Source of the DNA: Pseudocercospora fijiensis CIRAD86 | Lineage: Eukaryota; Ascomycota; Dothideomycetes; Mycosphaerellales; Mycosphaerellaceae | Direction: 5' to 3' | DNA: 64,000 bases | Assembly: GCF_000340215.1 (NCBI RefSeq) | Contig: NW_006921532.1 | Coordinates: 10,515,764-10,579,763, forward strand | Part shown: positions 10,289 through 22,379 of the stretch, piece after piece | Numbering within the stretch: the stretch's first letter is position 1 | Layout: each line of letters begins with the position of its first letter | Made by a program: the position numbers and the translations under genes | The notes under the pieces: generated by a model | The model's database searches: none | Told to the model about the DNA's origin: nothing | The model's input: the letters and a program-made list of their open reading frames with translations, nothing else

Positions 10289-13200
10289 TTATAAACTCTT
10301 AGCCTTCTTCGTGTTCTTTACGCTAGTCCAATACTTATCTAACAACTTAGTTATATCCTTAAACGAGTCTTTAGCCTCCTATAAGTCCTATTTAGGTAAA
10401 TAGCCTTGCTATCTTAACAGGTACTCCTTCTTGCCTTACCTAGTCCGGTGCTTTAGAATACGTTCTATAGACTATAGCTCTTTACTATCCGCTAGTATAT
10501 CTTCGTGTTTAGTAGGGGCTTCATCCCCCTCGCGTAGGTAATATAGCTTAAGGAGGGATATATAGAAGGTGTTATAGATAGTATAATAAGGAGGAAGCTA
10601 CAACTAATAGGCCTATGCGGAGGAGCCCTTAACTTCTCGAATGCGGAATAGACTAATGTATCTTAGTGCGAGCTTAGGCCTTGTTTTGCTATTAGGTAAT
10701 AGGTATTTGCGGATACGGAGGTTCTTCGTACTAAGCATAACTATATCGCCTTGTTTAAAGGTTATTAGCGTATAGTGTTTGTTATAGTAGGCCTTCTAAT
10801 AGGCCTAGGCCTTTGCTAGTTTATTAGCTATTATAGCGTAAATTTCTCGCATCTTTTGAACCCTCTCTATAGCCGCTAGTGTTTTAGGGGCTTAACGCGC
10901 TTCCCTTTCCTTACGCTCGGCCTCGAGCGAGGTAAATAGATCTTGTAGTAAAGTAGCGTTTTAGCCTATTATAGCTATGTACGGCGACACCTTAGTTAAT
11001 AAGTAGACACTGTTATTATACACGAATTTAGCTAGTTGTAGGAGGTTAACCTAGTCGTTAGGGTTTTTATTAATATAGCTACGCAGGTACTGCTATAGGG
11101 TAGCATTTTGCCTCTCGGTTTGGCTATCTGTTTATAGATAGAATACTATAGATAGGCGATGCTTAAGTCTTAGTTATAGGCATATCTTACTCTAATAATA
11201 AGATGTAAATGTCGAGCCTCGGTTAGAGACTATCCCTTTAGGGGTCCCCTAATAGGTATAGAAGATGTTGTTCTATAGCGCTTCTGCTATATCAATAGCA
11301 GTCCAATCTTTCCGCGCCGGGATATATCGAGCGCCCTTAGTAAACCGGTCTATAACGACTAGGATAGCGTTAAAGATGTCTTTGCTTCCTCTTCGCTTAG
11401 TAGGGGGAAGACTTATAATAAAATCTATTATAAGCTCTGCAAATGGCTTGTAGGGGATTAGCAATAAGGATAACTCGCTAAAAGGCTAATGCTTTAGTGC
11501 CTTAATACGTTAATATACGGCACACGTGTTTACGTAGTTCTTTATGTCCCGCTTACTATTTAGCTAGTAGTATGTGCGCGATAGTAGCTCGTGCGACCTC
11601 TCTATACTATAGTAACTAGCAAGCTTACTATTATAGTGTCGCTTAAGAAGTTCTTGTCTAATCGATTGTTTAGCGGGGATATAGTATCTGCCCTTAAACC
11701 TTAAGTAACCTTTGTTGTCGATCGACTAATTACTCTTACTAGATCGAGTCTTTCGCCTACTTACAAGCTTATTAATACGTTTAGTAGCAAAGGCGTCCCT
11801 CTACTAAGCCCGTAACAGCTTATCTATAAACGATTAACTATCCCTATTTGCAAGGTTATTTAATAGCACTCTCGCTATTAAACGAGGTACGCATTATATA
11901 TATCTAATAGTACTAGCAGCCGGATTAACTGCATTAGTGCTTTAATCGCTATTACTATATATAGCGATATCGACTAGGGAGTTATTATAACTTCTCCTAT
12001 CTGTGTCCTTAGCTCTTACCTTAATACGCACTATTAATATAGCAAGAGCATTAATATGCTTTAAGCCGTCGCGGAGTCCGGTAAGCCGCTTATCCTACGC
12101 GTGCTTATTAACAATACGGGCTATAGTAATCTTATGCTATAGGGTTGGAAACAAAGAATTAATATATTAGGTTTCGCTATCGTAATTAGGTCGCCTCGAT
12201 AGGCTATCGGCAGGGTTACTTACGCCTAGCCGGTATAACACATTAAAATCAAACCCGGCGAGGTAGACGGCCTATCTTGCCTGTCGACCTATAACCCTAG
12301 TAACCTTAGTAATACTACGGAGGTTGTTATAGTCCGTATAGACCTATATTATATATTAAGCCCTATCGAGGTAGTGCCTCTAGTGCTTAAAGGCCTCGAC
12401 AATAGCTAGGAGCTCTTACTCGTAGGTCTCGTAGCGACGCTTAGTATTAATTATCTTCCGCGAGAAGAAGGTAATCGGGTGCTAGTAATAGTTATTATCT
12501 GATTGCTAGGATATAATAGTCGATACAGCGAACTGTAAAGCGTTAGTCTTAATTCGGATCTGCTTGTTTAGCGCGAAATGGTATAACAAGGGGACTTTAG
12601 TAAAGCGTCGCTTTAGACCGTTAAAAGCGGCTTATGCTCTGTTAGTCTATTTAAACTCTCTAGTCGGGTTGGCCTTGGTTTTGGTAAGCTTAGTTAGTAG
12701 CATTACATGCCTCGAATAGCCCTTAATAAATCGGCGATAGAAGTTAGTAAAACCGAGGAACGACTGTAGCTCCTTAATTAACGTAGGAACAGGCCATTTA
12801 GTAATAGTTTTAATCCGATTAGGATTAGCCTTAACACCCTTAGTTAATACGAGGAAGCCGAGGAATAACACCTCTTTTATAGCAAAGGTGCATTTAGAAG
12901 GCTTATAATACAAGCTATAGGCTCGTAGGCGATCGAGCACCTTACGGACTATAGCCTAGTACTCCGTAATATTAGGTAAGTATATATAAACCAGGATGTT
13001 ATCTAGGTAAACTATATAGAGGTAGTCTAGTAGGCCTAATAGGGCCCGATTAATGTAGGACTAGAATGTAGTAGGGGCATTGGCTAGCCTAAATAGTATA
13101 ACTAAGTACTCGAAATAGCTATAGCGAGTACGGAAGGCTGTCTTCCATTTATCGCCCTTACGAATACGGATGCGGTAATAGGCGTCCTTAATGTCTAATA

Positions 13201-14179
13201 TAGTGTAGTAGTAGGCACTAGAAAGGCGGTCGAGGGTCTTATTAATAAGCGGGAGTAGATAGCGGTCTTTAATAGTAACAGCGTTAAGCCCTCTATAATT
13301 AATATATAAACGCAGGCCGCTATCCTTCTTTAGCACGAACAGGATAGGTATACTAGTAGGGCTGTTGCTATATCGAATTCGACTATTAGCTAGGTTTTCC
13401 TCTAGGTACTTACGTAGCATAGCAAGCTCTCGTTTACTAAGGTTGTAGAGGGGGCTAAAAGGAACCTCCTTAGCCTCTATAATATTAATCTTATAATCCG
13501 TCTCTTTGAATATAGGCAATGTCGATGCTAGGTAGTATTTAAACACATTAATATATGTCTCTCGAATAGGTTCTAGTATGCGCTTAAGTTATTTAGGATC
13601 TATGCTATTAGGGGGCACTAGTTTATCGTTATTGCTACCGAGCAGGTCGGCCGTCGGATTAGCTAGGGTTAGGTTGCTAATAAATAGGACCCTAATATTA
13701 TTAGGGTACTCGCTAACATTAATGTATTTAATGTCCTCTTTCCTAGCGATTCTAAATCGCTATTATTAACTGCCTGAGTCTGTGGCTGTAGTGTAGTACT
13801 TAGGAACAGGATTACTAATAACAATGTTAGATAGGAGGCTATCTATGTCTACTGCGTAGGTAGTAAAGTTTAGTAGGCGCTTATTGCCGAGGTCGTCTCT
13901 TAGGGCTATATAGACATAGTAGGCTCCGTAGGTTAAGTACCGAGCGTTATTAAACTAAGTAAGGGTTAGTAGGTTGGTCCTAGGCAGTTGTCGAAGGTCT
14001 AATTGCTTAGCTAGGCGATAGCTAATAAGGGCGCTAACTGAATTTCCTAGGTCTAGCGTAACCTTAGTTTTATAGTTAGTCCTATACGTGTCCGATACGA
14101 GATAGGTACGTATAATAGCTAGCACAATGTCGATAGTCTTACGCCGTATAAGGCTAATAGCTAGTACGGCGCTTACTCT
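10289..14179 (-). pseudogene. pol: Pol polyprotein of chromovirus M
   Basis: One frame of 1297 codons, entered by a -1 shift at 14179 and ending at TAA 10291-10289. In order: retropepsin (DLGNS-type active site), reverse transcriptase (best preserved at 13546-13061, with LYINYRGLNAVTIKDRYLLP), the catalytic box read as YLDN (YLDD altered by TG to TA), the RT tail and RNase H (12940-12647, [15 protein letters not shown]), integrase (11464-11273, IIDFIISLPPTK and DRFTKGARY), and a C-terminal chromodomain near 10330-10480. Many TAG codons make it non-functional. Confidence 0.9.
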
Positions 14180-14184
14180 TTTTT
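14173..14184 (-). promoter_or_regulatory. Gag-pol -1 frameshift site (copy M)
   Basis: On the minus strand gag reads TCG AAA AAA GAG TAA. Slipping back one base on the A6 run (14184-14179) gives AGA GTA AGC..., which is the frame of the reverse transcriptase. The same string is kept in copy P. See the entry at 52869-52880. Confidence 0.75.
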
Positions 14185-15600
14185 CGAAGGACCGATAGGG
14201 GTAGCATTAGCGGCTAAAAGGTGCTTATAGTACTCGGCGGCAGTACGGTCGATTCGGGCCTAGTCCTTAGGTTTGTCGCATTAGCCTAGTAGATAGCTAG
14301 TACTGTTATAATTGAAGCACTTCAATCTAGTTAGGGGGTTGCTATAGCCGCTATTGCTACTATTGTTAGTTAAGCGATTAGTACTATAGGGATACGAGCC
14401 CCTTCTACGGCCCCTATTACGGCCTCCTCTATATAGCCGCCGGCTACGGCTTCTTCTACGGTCGTTGTTACTATTCCTATTATTAGCATTGTTGTTCTAG
14501 TAGGAACCTTAGTTTCCTCCGCGGCTACTACGGTTGCTACGGTTAGTACTAGCTAGTCGGATCCTCGATTCTAGTCGTTACTAGAGCTAAATAGCTCGTT
14601 CGGCTGTTTCTACTTCGACTATAAATTAAATACGTATTAGATTAGCCTATTCGAATACACGGCGGCGGTCTAATTTAAGGATAAGCTCCTACCTAAGTTT
14701 TAGGCGTATCTTAGAGATCTATATAGAATTAGTCTTAGCCGGAAGATTATCCTCGAGGGTCTTTAAATAGGCCTTAAATAAACGAGCCGATTGATTAGTC
14801 TTTTGCTTAGCCCGAAGGTACTAGTCCTAAGCGTGTTGTTGCCTTAGTATAGGGTTCCTAAGGGTGTCTAGTATAATAGTTTTGTAGGTCTGCTACTAAA
14901 CAGCAGTCTAGTCCTCTAGGGAGTCAAAATAGTCGTCCTAGGTGCGTTTTAGGTCGCTATTAATATACTGTATAGCATAGACGACTAGTGAATAGTTATT
15001 TAGTAGAGCCCTTAGCACGTTTCGTTAGTTAAGCTTACAGTTACGGATATAGTCGTTGTATTGCTTTCGACTAGAGCCGTTAAACACGGTATAGTCCTTA
15101 AGTTTAGCATCCTTCTTCTAGACTAGGACTAATAGTAAGGAAGGCCCTGCTATCGGCTTAGTGTTAGTTATTAGGGCCTCCTAAAGGCGGCGAATTTCGA
15201 GGAGGTTATCCTTTAGCTATTGTTCTTAACGTAGGGCAGTAAGCCTGTTTTAGGTAGCTTCTTAGAGTCTCCCTACTAGTTAGGGGCTAAAGGCTAGCTA
15301 GCTATATCGTCGATTAACAATATTGTTAAGAATGTCGTTAACAGGCAATTCTAGATTATTACCTAGAATTATAGGTTCTTCTTTAATAGATTCTCCGGCA
15401 GGCTCTTTAGTAGGAGGCACTTTAGCAGGCACTTTAGCGGGAACTGTGCTACTAGCGTTGTTATTGCTAGCGCTACTAGCGGCGGCACGGTTATTGTTTT
15501 GTAATAAACCGGCTATTATAAGGGGCGGCACTAATAATACATTATTAGCCCCTAAGATGCGGATATAGCGGAATTAGTAGATATCGGCCTAGTATGCTTG
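14173..15600 (-). pseudogene. gag: Gag of chromovirus M
   Basis: The frame including 15531-15298 (Ala/Asn/Ser-rich, then KVPPTKEPAGES and NNLELPVNDILNNI) continues in the same phase to TAA at 14175-14173, about 455 codons. A CCHC-type zinc knuckle lies just before the end, partly lost to RIP. The true start is not visible; upstream in-phase codons suggest it lies before 15531. Confidence 0.8.
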
Positions 15601-15787
15601 ACTTAGTGTAATAGGCCGTATAGAAGGCCTTGCTTAATAATTAGTACGGTTGTTTCGATAGAATAGTACGTATAGGTCCCGTTCTTTAGGCGTAATATAG
15701 CTAGATTAACGATTTTCGTAGCTATACCGCTAAAAGCTTGAAATAAGGACTATCTAGCTACTGCCCTAAAGGGTAGATCGAATACTG

Positions 15788-15983
15788 TATAAGAAGGGTA
15801 TATTAGCAGGTAGATAGGGTAGTAGTAGGTACGAGTAGTATTCGATAAGGAGCTAGGAGGAGAGGGAGGAAGGCAGGCAAGTTAGCCTATTGCTAAGCGC
15901 TAAGCCCTACCTAAGGCACTAAGACCCTAGCTTCACTTAGCCTAGTTATATACCAATTACGTATAGCCTCTTTAGCCCTAATA
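15788..15983 (-). repeat. 5' LTR of chromovirus M, with primer site alongside
   Basis: 196 bp, matching 8803-8999. The internal base run just inside it, ATCGAATACTG at 15777-15787 on the plus strand, is the self-priming site. The LTR carries its counterpart TAGTATTCGAT with one RIP-type change. Confidence 0.88.
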
Positions 15984-16379
15984 AAAAGAGCAAGGTAGAC
16001 GAAGACTATTATAAAGAAAAGTTATTCTTCTATTAAAAAAAGGGTATAAGGTAGGGCTCGACGATAAAGAAGCGGTACGTTAAACTAGGTACTATTACCC
16101 TTCGCGAGATCCGGCTATTCTAAGATTAAAGAGGGACCGAGCTTTTAATCCCTAAGACTCTCTTCTAGCGACTCGTCCGAGAAATTATATTAGATTTTTA
16201 GTCTAGTATACGATTTGCGGCTAAGGCGATTAATGCTCTTTAGGAAGCTACGGAGGCATTTCTCGTAACCGAGTTTAAGCTTTATAACCTCCTTGCTATT
16301 TATGCGAAGCGGGTTACTCTTTAAAATAAAGATATATAGCTTCTAGCTAAAATTCGGCGTCGATTTATAGCAGATTAGT

Positions 16380-17770
16380 TAGAAATTTTATTTAGTCGTT
16401 AGATTAACCTAGGAGGAGGCCTATTTTCGTATCCTTTTGCCGGCTATATATGCCGGCTATATTTCTAATTTTATCTCCGCGCCGTCCCTAAATCTAAGGT
16501 ACGAAGTAGAAACCTAGCGCTCTATATTTACCTAGCTATTATAGAGACGAGCTACATTTAGATTAGTTTCTTCGTATATCGCGGCCTAGCGGGTATTAAG
16601 CGAAAGGGCGATAGAACGTTTATAATACGTCTCTATTTAGACCTAAAACACAAAGGTCCTAAGGAGCCCTAGCATCCTAACTATAAGGAGATTCTTTAGT
16701 ATTAGCACTTTAATCCTCTATACTACGAGGTAGATAGCAAGCCTACGAGACAGAAACTTTAACGAGAAATTCTCTATAATACGTAGCGCTATTATATAGC
16801 TATAGATACGCACTAAGTCCGGTAACTCGAAGAAGAATTAAGATAGCGTATTAGCAACCGAGGAGGAGATCGATAGTATACTAGTAGAGTCGAGGTCTTA
16901 TAAGCGAAGCATAAGATAATATAGGCTCCTAGTTATTTAGAGTAACGTACTATATAAATAACTAGGCGTACTACTCTTATTTACTTACGACCTATATCCT
17001 AGGATACTCTTCTCGTACTTTTTATACTCTTTTCTAATACCTTACCTATAATCGCTCCGCGATAACCGAGTAAATATAAGCTATAGGATTTCCGCTCGGT
17101 ACCTTAGCCTTCGAGATATAGCGGAGTTGATTCTCTATAATACGTAGCGCTATTATATAGCGACAGATACGCACTAAGTCCGGCAACTCGAAGAAGAATT
17201 AAGACAGCGACCGAGTAGGAGATTAATAGTATATTAGTAGAGTCGAGGTCTTATAAGCGAAGCACGAGATAATATAGACTCTTAGTCGTATAGAGTAACG
17301 TACTATATAAATAACTAGGCGTGCTACTCTTATTTACTTACGACCTATATCCTAGGATACTCTTCTCGTACTTTTTATACTCTTTTCTAATACCTTACCT
17401 ATAAGCGCTCCGCGACAACTTGAACCGAGTAAATATAAGCTATAGGGTTTCCGCTCGGTACCTTAGCCTCCGAGATAGGGCAGGGTTGAATTTAGAGCGA
17501 TAGCCGGCACTCGTAGCCGTTATATAGAGACGGTAGTAGGCCTTTTCCTACTAAATAACTAGCTTGTTTAGTATAGCCTACCTAACATTTCTTATATTTA
17601 CTAGCAATAGGCCTAGGTTATTTATAAGATTACTATAGCTAGTAAGGGAATTACTAAAGAATATCTATACTATAGTAGGATACTATTATTACGCCGACTA
17701 TTTATTAAAAGGAGGCTTTCGCCTATTACTATACCGGCTATATATACCGGCTATATTTTAAAGTTTGCCG
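16380..17770 (+). pseudogene. Unrecognised frame between the two H3-like genes (copy B)
   Basis: Downstream of H3-like 1 a plus-strand frame continues with RIP stops, reading RDRTFIIRLYLDLKHKGPKEP-like sequence in copies B and C. It is conserved between copies but not recognised. Copy B has an extra tandem duplication here (16774-17486). Whether it is a separate gene, intron-containing, or a C-terminal extension is unclear. Confidence 0.3.
16774..17486. repeat. Tandem duplication of about 356 bp, present only in copy B
   Basis: Two successive units each begin TTCTCTATAATACGTAGCGC (about 16774 and 17131) and run to the GGCAGGGTTGA/AGCGGAGTTGA string. The corresponding region of copy C (about 44277-44635) is single. 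The units differ by RIP-type changes and small indels. Confidence 0.8.
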
Positions 17771-18029
17771 TACCTGCCTTCTTTAGCCGTACCTACCTTC
17801 TTTCCTTGCTCTAACGTTACTATAATATAGGCTTGCGCGACGCTTACTCTATTGCCTAGCGATACCGCGATACTACCTCTCTCGCTATATTTAACCTTCG
17901 TATTAATACCTATACCTCTACGCTCTATATCTACTACCTCTATAATACCCTCGCTCCGCGCGCGCCTTCGTATACCTTCGTAACGCACTTTTTTCCTTAA
18001 TTCGACGACTTTTATAATACCGAGTAGTC

Positions 18030-18690
18030 TGAGTCTACTTAACTAAGTTACGACGCCTCGTAAGAAGGGACCTACTACTTCTACGGGTCGTAATAAGACC
18101 GGAAGTAGTAGAACGAGTATAGTATATTAACGCAAGAAGGCTACTACTACTACCGCTAGCTCTAGTACTAGAAAGAGCGTCGCGAGTAAGGCTCCGCGTA
18201 AAACGACGGCGGATAAGGCTCTAGGTAAGACGACGACTAGCGCTTCTACTACTAGTAGCAATAATCGTACGAAGCGTCGATAGCGCCTAGGAAGTAAGTC
18301 CTATTTATAGCCGGTAGCGTAGCCGGCATTCTTACTATCTTTTTACTAATCCTTCTTTAGCCGTAGCCCTCCGTAAGATTCGGAAGTATTATAAGAGTTC
18401 TAATCTCCTAATCCGTAAAGCTCCTTTCTAACGACTTGTTCGCGAAATTGCCTAGTATATTATATAGGACCTTCGCTTCTAAGCCTCTATAATAGATACC
18501 CTTTAAGAGGCTTTAGAAGCCTACCTTATTTGTATCTACGAATATATATTTCTCTTCTACCTCTTTTCGAACTATACTAATACTATTTTAGCTATTGTCC
18601 CTATAGCTATCTACGCGAAGCGTATTACGATTATAGATAAGATTGCAAAGCCCTCGATTAGATTCTAAAAGGCTAGATTATCTATATTCG
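18030..18690 (+). pseudogene. Histone H3-like gene 2, copy B
   Basis: The tail-like segment lies at about 18080-18293. Intron 1 is 18294-18360 (GTAAGT...TTTACTAATCC...TTTAG). The core then reads LRKIRKYYKSSNLLIRKAPF, RLVREIA, DLRF, EALEAYLI and IYAKRITI. The second intron has lost its GT (GTATG to ATATA), but the ACTATACTAATACTATTTTAG end remains. Intron 1 is exactly 24 bp shorter than in copy C, two units of a 12-bp repeat. It is a clear H3 relative, inactivated by RIP. Confidence 0.8.
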
Positions 18691-19039
18691 AAATAGTACT
18701 AGGTAGGACAGATATTCTAGTAGGAAGGATGTTCTTAGTGTTATCTATAAGCGTTTTCTATATACGAAATAAGCCGCTGTTATACGGCGCTATATACCGC
18801 GCTCTAAATACTCTCTAAGTATATATGTATAGTATTTTGTGCTTTATTAGACGTCCGAAATAAAAGTCTTCAAAAATCCCGTTAGTACTAAGGAGTAAAA
18901 ACGCCGGCTGCGCTGCCGGCTACGCTAATAGCTACGCTACTAGGTCTTTTAAAGAACTAGAAGAAGATAGATATTCTAGTTAATTTGTATTAGTTTAGAT
19001 TTTTATAAAAAGAAAATGGGGAAAAAGAAGCAAGGTTAA

Positions 19040-19545
19040 AGAGCCTGATACTTGTAGTTATAGGCATTATCCCTATTTTCTAGACTATATTATATACCTG
19101 CCTTCGCAACTCTACCTAATACTCCCTCTAAATATCCTTATACTCTACCTACTAGAAATTCAACTAGATACCTAGACCTATAGCTGCCTCTATATCTTTT
19201 ACTATCTTCTGTAGGTTAAAGGACTCCTCTATAGCAGCCTCTACCTCCTTATATAATACGAAGTTACTACCTACCCTACCCTTTATATCTACTAAATAAC
19301 TAAGAGTTCTAAGGAACGAACTAGCATTCGGCCTTAGTATAGCGAGTAACTAGTAGAACGTAGTGTAGAGCTACTTTGTAGCTCTTTTCTATACTATACC
19401 GATACTAAGGGAAGAGCTATCCTATTACTTAATATTAGAGAATAGTTTAGTAGGAAAGTGTTAGAACTTCTTAAAGAGGGCTTCTAGCGAAATCGATAAG
19501 TTCTACCTAGATATAGATAATAATATTCTACCGGGTAGTTAGGGA
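19040..19545 (-). pseudogene. Unrecognised reverse-strand frame at the hAT end (copy B)
   Basis: Homologous to 46235-46740 in copy C; see that entry. A helical, charged protein segment without a recognised domain; absent from fragment A. Confidence 0.4.
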
Positions 19546-20369
19546 ATTAAATAGCGAGCGAAAGGATGAAATTTATACCCAACAAGTGTAGTTTCTAAAC
19601 TAAACTATAATAGCTTGTATATATATATATGCTCTTAATTAGTTAGTGCCCTTAGCTAATTATCTATAGATTTAGGGTTATATAAGTACCTTCCTATAAC
19701 TAAAAAATGCCGGCTACGCTGCCGGCTATACTCTCGTGTCTTATAAAGGGCTTGCTTCGAGTTACGTATATATTCTTATACTTCTTAGAAACCGATAATT
19801 TCTATAGTTCGAACTAGCTACTCCTATAGTTACTTAGCAAACCAACCTAAACCAAACTAGATCTTCGGCTTAGCAAACTAAACTAAACTAAACTAACCTG
19901 AACTACTACGGGGTCTAGTCTCGACTCGTACGAGTTCTATACTACTTTAGGTACCGCTACCTAGCTTCCCTATTTTATATAGTATCCCGTTATACTTCTC
20001 GGTAGATATACTATATAGTTTTCGTCGCCGTTGTAATTATACCGTAGTTAACTAAAGCTAAGGCGAATAACGCCGTAGGCTTAGAGCTAGTACTACTATA
20101 TTAAAAGGGCATATAAGGCTACAGTTATTGTTAAGTAGATTATCTCTACGAATACAAAACTAAAGAGCTTGCAGTCGGGTAGAATCGAGTATAACAACGC
20201 TTACTAACGATAATAATAGTTATCTTCGGCTACTTCTCCTTACTACCGTAGAGCTTCGTAAAGGCCTTTTCGAAAGACGGTAGTTCTATCTATAGGACTA
20301 GTTTATACTAGCCTTCCGAGACGCTATTCTAGTAAATAATAACTTTGTTTAGTAGAGAGCTATTCTGCT

Positions 20370-20960
20370 TATACTACAAATTTAGACGCTTAATTACCGT
20401 TCCTTCGAGCCCGTTAGCTATTTCTTAGCGGCTATCCTATATACAGATCGAGCCTAGCTATTAGAGTACATACTTATTAACGCTAGTAATAAGCGTAGCT
20501 ATTAATAGCGTACCTTCGAGGAGCCTAGCGACGGGTAGGTAATATTAATACCAAATAGTAGTATTATCTTATTATCGAGCAGTTTACTACTAAAGGCATT
20601 TAGTATATAGTACGCTGCGCTACTACCCTTTAAGTTAAACTTAAGTACTAGATTACTAATATATATGCCCTATCTAATAAGCTTCTAAAGCTTCGATCCT
20701 AGAGAGTAGATAGTATATATACTAAATTTAATATTACTAAATTATTTAACACGAGCGTATAACTACTTATCGGCTTCCGGAATAAATACAAAGAGGAACC
20801 TAATACCTATACTCTCCTAGGCCGCTATCGCGAAGATATTAGTATTACATTACGTAGCTAGCGGTTACTAAGTCGCGATTCTATATAGTAGTAAGGGTCT
20901 CTAGTAAGATTTCCTACGTAGGCTTAATACGCTAGCCTATACTAATACTATATAACTTTA
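20370..20960 (+). pseudogene. Unrecognised coding frame
   Basis: A plus-strand frame with only TAG/TAA breaks reads FEPVSYFLAAILYTDRA, then PNSSIILLSSSLLLKAFSI and YNYLSASGINTKRNLIPI. Its helix-rich composition has no recognised motif. It lies in the flank of fragment B; whether it is host or transposon sequence is unknown. Confidence 0.3.
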
Positions 20961-21379
20961 TATACTTTCAAACTCTACTAATCAATTTTTAGGAATACCT
21001 AGGTTCCTATATAGCGTATTGCCTCGATTGCCTTTACAGTTAATAATTAGAACCGACTACCTAGGTCCCTATATAGCGTATTGCCTCGATTGCCTTTACG
21101 GTTAATAATTAGAACCGACTACCTATTAGATTTTCTAGGTCTAGTAAACTTAACGCTCTATAAGTTCTAGGAGCCCTTCTACGGCGTAATAGGTTTCGAA
21201 TTCGAACTATAGCTTACGTAAAGAGTATCTAGGATATAGTCGGGTACTATAATTATACTAGGACATACCGAGAAGCTAAATAGCCTTATAGAAGTTAACT
21301 AAGGATTACTATTAGGATTAGTAAGACGAAAGAGTTATACACTATTCCTAAGTCTAGTACCGGGAGTTCTAGTAACAGA

Positions 21380-21910
21380 TATAGCGTTAAGATTTAAAAA
21401 TCTAGCTACGAATTTAAGTATCTTAGAAGTCTAGTTGCTACTAAGTAGGCGTTAATAAGGCTAGCTAGGACGGACTATATATAACTTTATAGGCAGATAT
21501 TAGTAATTAGCGCACGTACCGACGTTAAGTACTAGACGATCTAGGTACCTACTAGTAAGGGCAATTCCGTAGTACTAACGGAAGTAATTATTAACCGTAA
21601 TCTATCGTAGTATAGTATTTATAGGGTCGACAAAGCAGAATATAACCTAGTTAGTATTACTTAAACGCTAGACCTAATTCTTGTCGGCGACCTTCGTAAA
21701 GCCGATAACAGTCCTAATCTTAACTCTAATTAGCTTTTACTAGCTATCTTTTATATCGGCGGTATCGACCTTTAATATATAGAAGAAAGCTTTATGCTAG
21801 TTGAGATTACTAGTACGCGCGTTAGTCTAAAGCTAAAGTAGAAGTCTAGGTTGGTAAAAGGCACTAGCGGTAACGTTTAAATTAACTAGTAGACGGTTAA
21901 CTACTAGGCG
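21380..21910 (+). pseudogene. Unrecognised coding frame
   Basis: A plus-strand frame with RIP-type stops reads SYEFKYLRSLVATK, SVVLTEVIINRNLS, LILVGDLRKADNSPNL and FYIGGIDL. No known domain seen. A duplicated GCGTATTGCCTCGATTGCC segment lies upstream at about 21008-21110. Confidence 0.3.
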
Positions 21911-22379
21911 AATAGAGGAGTAGTAGCCTCGTAGTACTTATAGCCTCCGCCTAAATCGGAAAGCTCCTTCCTAGATAGCTATAGTATAGATAGAATTTGT
22001 TTTAGCCTACGTTATAACCGGTATTAGTCTCGTCTAGCGCCCTAGTTTAGACGATGTTTATAAGTAGTAGTATAATTTAGAGTATTAGGTAGTTTAAATA
22101 TTTCTTTAAATATTCTCCTATTCTTTTCTAATATTATACTAAAACTGTCGTCTAGGCCCGTCGTAGTACTATAAGCTTAGTAAGAGAGTAAATTAGGCTA
22201 TAAAATTAAAACAATTCTAGGACATCCTATTAAGTAGTCTTCTATTACTAAAATTTACCCTTATCTTCCTAACGGTTAGATAAAGTATTATTTGTTTATA
22301 TATATTAGTAGATACTAAGATAATATTAACAGAAACTACTATACCGTTGCTACCGGACAACTTAGTCCTAAATAAAATT

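Larger units (their letters stand above)
8803..15983 (-). mobile_element. Complete Ty3/gypsy chromovirus, copy M
   Basis: A 7181-bp LTR retrotransposon bounded by direct LTRs (8803-8999 and 15788-15983) and the 5-bp duplication AAAAG (8798-8802 and 15984-15988). In element orientation the order is LTR, primer site, gag, protease, reverse transcriptase, RNase H, integrase, C-terminal chromodomain, palindrome, polypurine tract, LTR. It shares the gag/pol frameshift site and primer site with copy P (51067-58124) but has a longer LTR start. RIP stops pervade it. Confidence 0.93.
8551..16378 (+). pseudogene. Histone H3-like gene 1, copy B, split by a retrotransposon
   Basis: The exon begins at ATA 8551 (ATG in copy C) and runs to 8802. 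The chromovirus then interrupts it, and the frame resumes after the duplicated AAAAG at 15989 and ends near 16378. The second part reads ...GTITLREIRLF, RGTELLIPKT, RLVREI, EATEAFLV and IYAKRVTL, clear H3 histone-fold segments with TAG at Gln codons. The unsplit homologue at 43244-43885 serves as the empty site. Confidence 0.8.
8511..19917 (+). mobile_element. hAT-type histone-H3 element, fragment B
   Basis: The sequence follows the right half of the complete element at 43.2-47.15 kb in the same order: H3-like 1, a middle frame, H3-like 2, a reverse-strand frame, and the terminus CTGAACTACTACGGGGTCTA at 19898-19917. It carries the 7.2-kb chromovirus 8803-15983 as an insertion. The transposase half is absent; instead it abuts fragment A in mirror orientation. 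Confidence 0.75.

Noticed and set aside
10285..10295. TTATAATGCC at the pol stop of chromovirus M as another UAAUG stop-start
   Set aside because: The following frame is very short and copy P has TAATA; no supporting ORF.
13578..13769. Plus-strand open frame inside chromovirus M
   Set aside because: Antisense to the pol frame between protease and RT; no protein character.
15323..15568. Plus-strand open frame of 81 codons (and its partner 51476-51736 on the minus strand)
   Set aside because: Antisense shadow of the chromovirus gag N-terminus.
5566..19925. Fragments A plus B as a single transposon bounded by two identical termini
   Set aside because: The 8-mers outside the ends (AGCATTGC and GTCTCGAC) do not match, so there is no evidence for one insertion event.
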